Assembly: GCF_000247695.1 (NCBI RefSeq)
Contig: NW_004624855.1
Coordinates: 3,176,171 to 3,240,170 of the forward strand
Origin: Heterocephalus glaber
Taxonomy: Eukaryota; Chordata; Mammalia; Rodentia; Bathyergidae
Length of the DNA: 64,000 bases
Direction: 5' to 3'
The translations under genes and the position numbers were made by a program. The notes beneath the pieces were generated by a model. That model was given only the letters and a program-made list of their open reading frames with translations, ran no database searches and was not told the DNA's origin. Shown here in pieces: positions 60,281-64,000 of the stretch (position 1 is its first letter; each line of letters starts with the position of its first letter).

Positions 60281-62063
60281 GAGGCTTTAATGAACCCGAT
60301 GAGATAAACTCCCTAGTCGAATATACTCCCTTAAGCAAGACTTGGTGCCATTTGGACCACTGAGCATCTACGGTGTTAACCTATAAACCACAAACAGTCC
60401 TTTCACTCTTAACAGCAGGAGCCAGGAAACTACTTAGCCGGCTTTACCTGAATTGTGAGTCCCCAAAGATGTCCTGCCATGAAATAATTTATAAGGATAT
60501 AATTAAAGTATACTCCAGAGGTCAAAGGAGTCATGGTATAATCCCCTTACTCTCCAGTCTGGAGAAATTACTTTCAATTTCCATCATAAGAGCTGTGGAA
60601 AATTAAAAAGACAAAAATCTGAAGGGGAAAAACGGAAAAACATGAACAGATGATTCTCAGAAGAAGGAGGAGGTGTAATGTCCTTAAACATAAAAGATGC
60701 TCAACTGAAAAAGAAAAAACCTTGTGTAGTGGCTCAAGCCTGTAGTCCCAGCACTTGGGAGGCAGGAGGATGGCCAGGAGTTTGAGGCCAGTGTGGTCTA
60801 CATAGTGAGTTCAAGACCAGCCTGAATTACATAGGGAGACCCTGTCTCAAAAAACAAACAAAACAAAACAAAAGCAACCATAAAAGATGCTCAACTTCAT
60901 TTATAATGAAAATACGCATTGCAGTCACGTTTTCTGGTGAGAATGGAAAGAAGGTTCCAGCCCCATGGAGTACCAAAATTACATAGGCATTTAACCTTGC
61001 ACATTGCAACTTTAAGAAACAATTTTTTTTTTTCATTGAGGCACTTGGGATTGAACCTAGGGCCTTTGTACTGAGCTACATCCCCAGCCCTTATTTTATT
61101 TTTTAATGTGAAACAGGCCCTAAATTGGAATTGGGAACAAAATTAAGGACATTATCAGTGTTTAATCAAGTCCTGACTACTTTGAGCTGATTGTTTTAGA
61201 CATTATTGTTTAACTGCCTAGATTATTACTAAAGATAGCAGTCTGACTCCTTGTAAGTCTGACTTTGTGGCATGTTGACTTCCTGGGCTGGTTATTGTTA
61301 AGAAGGGCTTAGTTTCCTGGGCTGATTGTTATAGGTTATGGATTAGAATTCTACTTTTATGAAATGTATAATCTGGCCATTGCCCATTGGTATATTTAAT
61401 CACTAAAATGAGTCAGGAGCCAGCTTGAAGGACCTCCCACTGGCCAAATTTGGAGTAATTTTATTATCAAAAGAAAAATGACTACTATTGATTGAATTTA
61501 TCTTAACTTTTTGACCAAAAAATTGAGGTTCATCCTTAGTTGATAAGGGAAGATGTCTACAAAACTGCCAGCTAACAGTAGAATTAGGAAATAACCATTC
61601 TGCAAAACCCAATGAAATACTTAGACAAAGATTACCAGTGGACTTTAAAACTTACCTGAAGCCAGGTGTGGTGGCGTGGGCCTGTAACCCCATCTACTGG
61701 CTACTGGGGAGGATAAGGGAGTAGAGTTGTGAGTTTGAGGCCAGCCTGGGCAATGTAGCCAGGATTTGCCTCAAAAAAATAAGCTTATATTTTAAAAAGA
61801 CTGAGGATGTAGGGCCTGGGATTTTGCACAGTGGCACTGCACCTTGTGCAAGCACAAGGTCCTGAGTTCAATCCCTGGTACCAAAAAAAAAAAAAAAGAC
61901 TGAGGATGTAGTTCAGTACTCCCTGAGTTCAGTCTCTAGTGTACAGATAGGGGGACACCTTTACTACATACAGTGTACATAGTGCTGAGAAATGGAGAAT
62001 TTCTGCAGCACTGCATAGACAACCTAATTGTAAAGAGAGCACATCTTTATAGTGGAGCTATGT

Positions 62064-62085
62064 GGTGGTCGCCCTCTGGTGGTCA
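62064..62085 (-). promoter_or_regulatory. CTCF-like binding motif
   Basis: The minus strand reads TGACCACCAGAGGGCGACCA, close to the CTCF core CCACCAGRGGGCGC. It lies between WTAP and the expected position of SOD2. Confidence 0.5.
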
Positions 62086-62504
62086 TCAGCCAAAACATTT
62101 AAATTTAGAACCATTAATATCCTAGTAGGACAATCTCCAGCTTACAGAAAATAGAGAAAGGTTAGTAGTGCAAATCTAACCACTAGAAAAATTATTCCAA
62201 AAATTTTGTGAGACTCTAAGCAGTATTTACTGAACAACTGAGTTAGTCATATCATAGTCTCAGTATCAATATCCAACCATTTTCAAAGTGCCATTTCAAA
62301 TAAGATATCAAGTATAATGAAAGTTATTTGCATATTACTGTATTAAATAACATGTACAATTGAGTTAGATTTATCTTAAATAAATTGGCCACTTTTTTCC
62401 CATTGGCCTAGTACTTAGCCTGTAACATTTATTTTTAGCCTATAGCTTCAATTACTATTACTTTAATTTAGGGATCACCTAATAAAATATTAAGTAAGGA
62501 GGCA

Positions 62505-62865
62505 CCTAGTCCATCCAGGCTGTTATAACAAAGTACCATAGACTGGGTGGTTTGTAAACAACAGAAATTTATTTCTCCCTGGTCTGGACAATGGAAGTCT
62601 GAGATCAGGTTTCCAGCAGTGTCTGGTCCTGATGAGGGCCCTTTTCCCATTATATAAGGCTGACTTCTCATAGCTTCACTTGGCAGGAAGAGCATGAGAG
62701 AACTCTGGGATCCTGTGTATAAGGGCAGAAATCTCTTTCATAAGTGCTACACTCTCATGACCTCATTATTTCCCAAAGGCTCTGCTTCTAATACCATCAC
62801 ATTAGGGTTTCCACATATGAATTTGATGGGATAATATCTATTCTAGCAGGACAGAGAAAAAAATA
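62505..62865 (-). mobile_element. MaLR-type solo LTR, reverse
   Basis: It contains 'ggctgttataacaaagtacc', 'atagactgggtggtttg' and 'aacagaaatttatttctccc', then 'catgacctcatta' and 'aataccatcacatt'. This is the reverse complement of the MST/MLT LTR signature. Confidence 0.8.
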
Positions 62866-63204
62866 GAAAAGGCTTACCTTTGGTGTTGGGACTCAAGGAG
62901 ATGGGAGATAGTACAGAACTGGTGGTAGAAAAAGCTGGTAAAGGGCTGGGGAATTAGCTCAGTGGTTTCGCTGCCTGCTGCACAAGCGCAAGGACCCAAG
63001 TTCGATCCCCGGTACCAAAAAGAAAAAAAAAAAAAAGCTGGTAAGGATTTAGGGTGTTTTCATGAACTCAGAGCTGCTGTGACCATGACCATATCATACA
63101 AGGTGGTAGGTACCTTGTTAGGTCCATTTTTTCATCTGGAATGTCCTTTCTACTCTTCCTGTAAAAGATGTCCTATCCACCATTATCAGTTGCCTTAAGA
63201 GACA

Positions 63205-63760
63205 TTTTAGCCTAGCACAAAAAGACAAATACTGTATTTTTTTTTCTTTTTTTCCCTGGTACCAGGATTGAATTCAGGACCTTGCACTTGCCAGGCAGGC
63301 TCAGCACCACTGAGCTACATCCCTTGCCTGACAAATACTATATGTTGTCACTCAATGTGGAAGCTAAAAAAGTTGATGTAATAGAGAGTAGACCGGTGAG
63401 CCAGGCATGGTGGCATACACCTGAAACCCCAGCTGCATGGGAGGCTGAGGCAGGAGAATCATAAGCTCAAGGCCAGCCTGAACAACTGAGACCCTGTCTC
63501 AAAAACAAAAACAAACCATAGACAGGCTGGGAATGTAGTTCGGTGCAAAAGTCCTGGGTTCGATTCCCAGTCCAGTGTACACACACACACACAGTTTGGG
63601 GGGAAGTGGAGGGATGGAGAGAATGAATAGTGGTCACTAGAGGAAGGGAAGTGAGAGAGGGAAAAAGAGGAAGCTGAATCACAGGTACCAAGATACAATT
63701 AGGAAGAATACAGGGAGTAATCAAAATATGAATATTTAAATTTACACAGTAAAAAAACAT
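63205..63760 (+). mobile_element. L1 3' tail remnant with inserted SINEs
   Basis: 'acaaatactatatgttgtca', 'tggaagctaaaaaagttgat' and 'tagagagtagaccggtg' match L1 ends. A reverse ID at 63237-63328 is flanked by GACAAATACTGTAT / GACAAATACTATAT. A B1-like and an old ID-like piece and a CA repeat follow (63397-63592). Confidence 0.75.
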
Positions 63761-64000
63761 TGCCATCAATTCACCTCAAAGTACTCCTTACAATACACTT
63801 ACCTATCATTCTTTCCAGTTTCTGAAGCAGTTCTAGAAGTTCTCTTTTGTGAATATCTTTAGAAAGTATGATAAAAATACAGTGAATGTTACTGCTAGTT
63901 GCCATCAATGAAAATGCAGACTTGTAAAAGTATTACAACCACTTTATTAACCATATCTGGCACTGTGCAATTTCTAGTTTTTCCCCAAAGTCCAAATGAC

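Larger units (their letters stand above)
60300..64000. repeat. Intergenic stretch upstream of WTAP
   Basis: B1-like copies lie at about 60716-60880, 61660-61790 and 63397-63520. ID copies lie at about 61030-61091 (old, -), 61811-61897 (+), 62944-63040 (+) and 63237-63328 (-). A MaLR and an L1 tail are listed separately. In human the next gene here is SOD2, but no SOD2 exon is visible. The stretch 61100-61650 resembles an unidentified old repeat. Confidence 0.65.

Noticed and set aside
63770..64000. Possible SOD2 sequence at the right edge
   Set aside because: SOD2 is the expected next gene from human order, but nothing in the last bases reads as a SOD2 exon, and in human the gap to SOD2 is larger than what is left here.

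Overview
This is ordinary vertebrate nuclear DNA: spliced genes with GT-AG introns, two CpG-island promoters and very dense short interspersed repeats. The repeats are tRNA-derived ID-type SINEs (a tRNA-like head with box-A-like and box-B-like motifs, ending in GGTACC plus poly-A) and 7SL-derived B1-type SINEs. Old L1 and MaLR pieces are also present. That mixture suggests a rodent, probably outside the mouse/rat group. The species cannot be named from sequence alone.

The gene order is the mirror image of human chromosome 6q25.3. The last two exons of TCP1 (+ strand, 27-1494) are followed tail-to-tail by ACAT2 (- strand, nine exons, start codon at 23336, stop at 1736). Next comes WTAP (- strand, seven coding exons, start codon at 51188, stop at 30050, non-coding first exon near 59.4 kb). 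Joining the ACAT2 exons at the splice sites I read gives an open frame of 397 codons plus stop. WTAP gives 396 codons plus stop. Both equal the human protein lengths as I know them, with every phase consistent, so both genes look intact. TCP1 and ACAT2 have converging poly-A signals whose transcripts should overlap. The 59-60 kb CpG island is the WTAP promoter. From 60.3 kb to the end I see only intergenic repeats and one CTCF-like site.

The most unusual region is ACAT2 intron 4, 8.34-12.38 kb, a stack of insertions read from their target-site duplications. A retroposed endogenous-retrovirus RNA is interrupted by a hAT-type DNA transposon (8-bp duplication, matching terminal inverted repeats). 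That transposon is interrupted by a nearly full-length HSP90B1 retropseudogene, which in turn holds several SINEs. Other small oddities are a 31-bp copy of the 5' end of U2 snRNA with 15-bp direct repeats, an insertion that is almost only poly-A, a perfect 35-bp tandem duplication, and a site at 26.3-26.8 kb hit by four successive insertions.

The three genes act separately: a cytosolic chaperonin subunit, a cytosolic thiolase of sterol synthesis, and a subunit of the m6A RNA methylation complex. I found no operon-like, CRISPR-like or otherwise novel multi-gene system.
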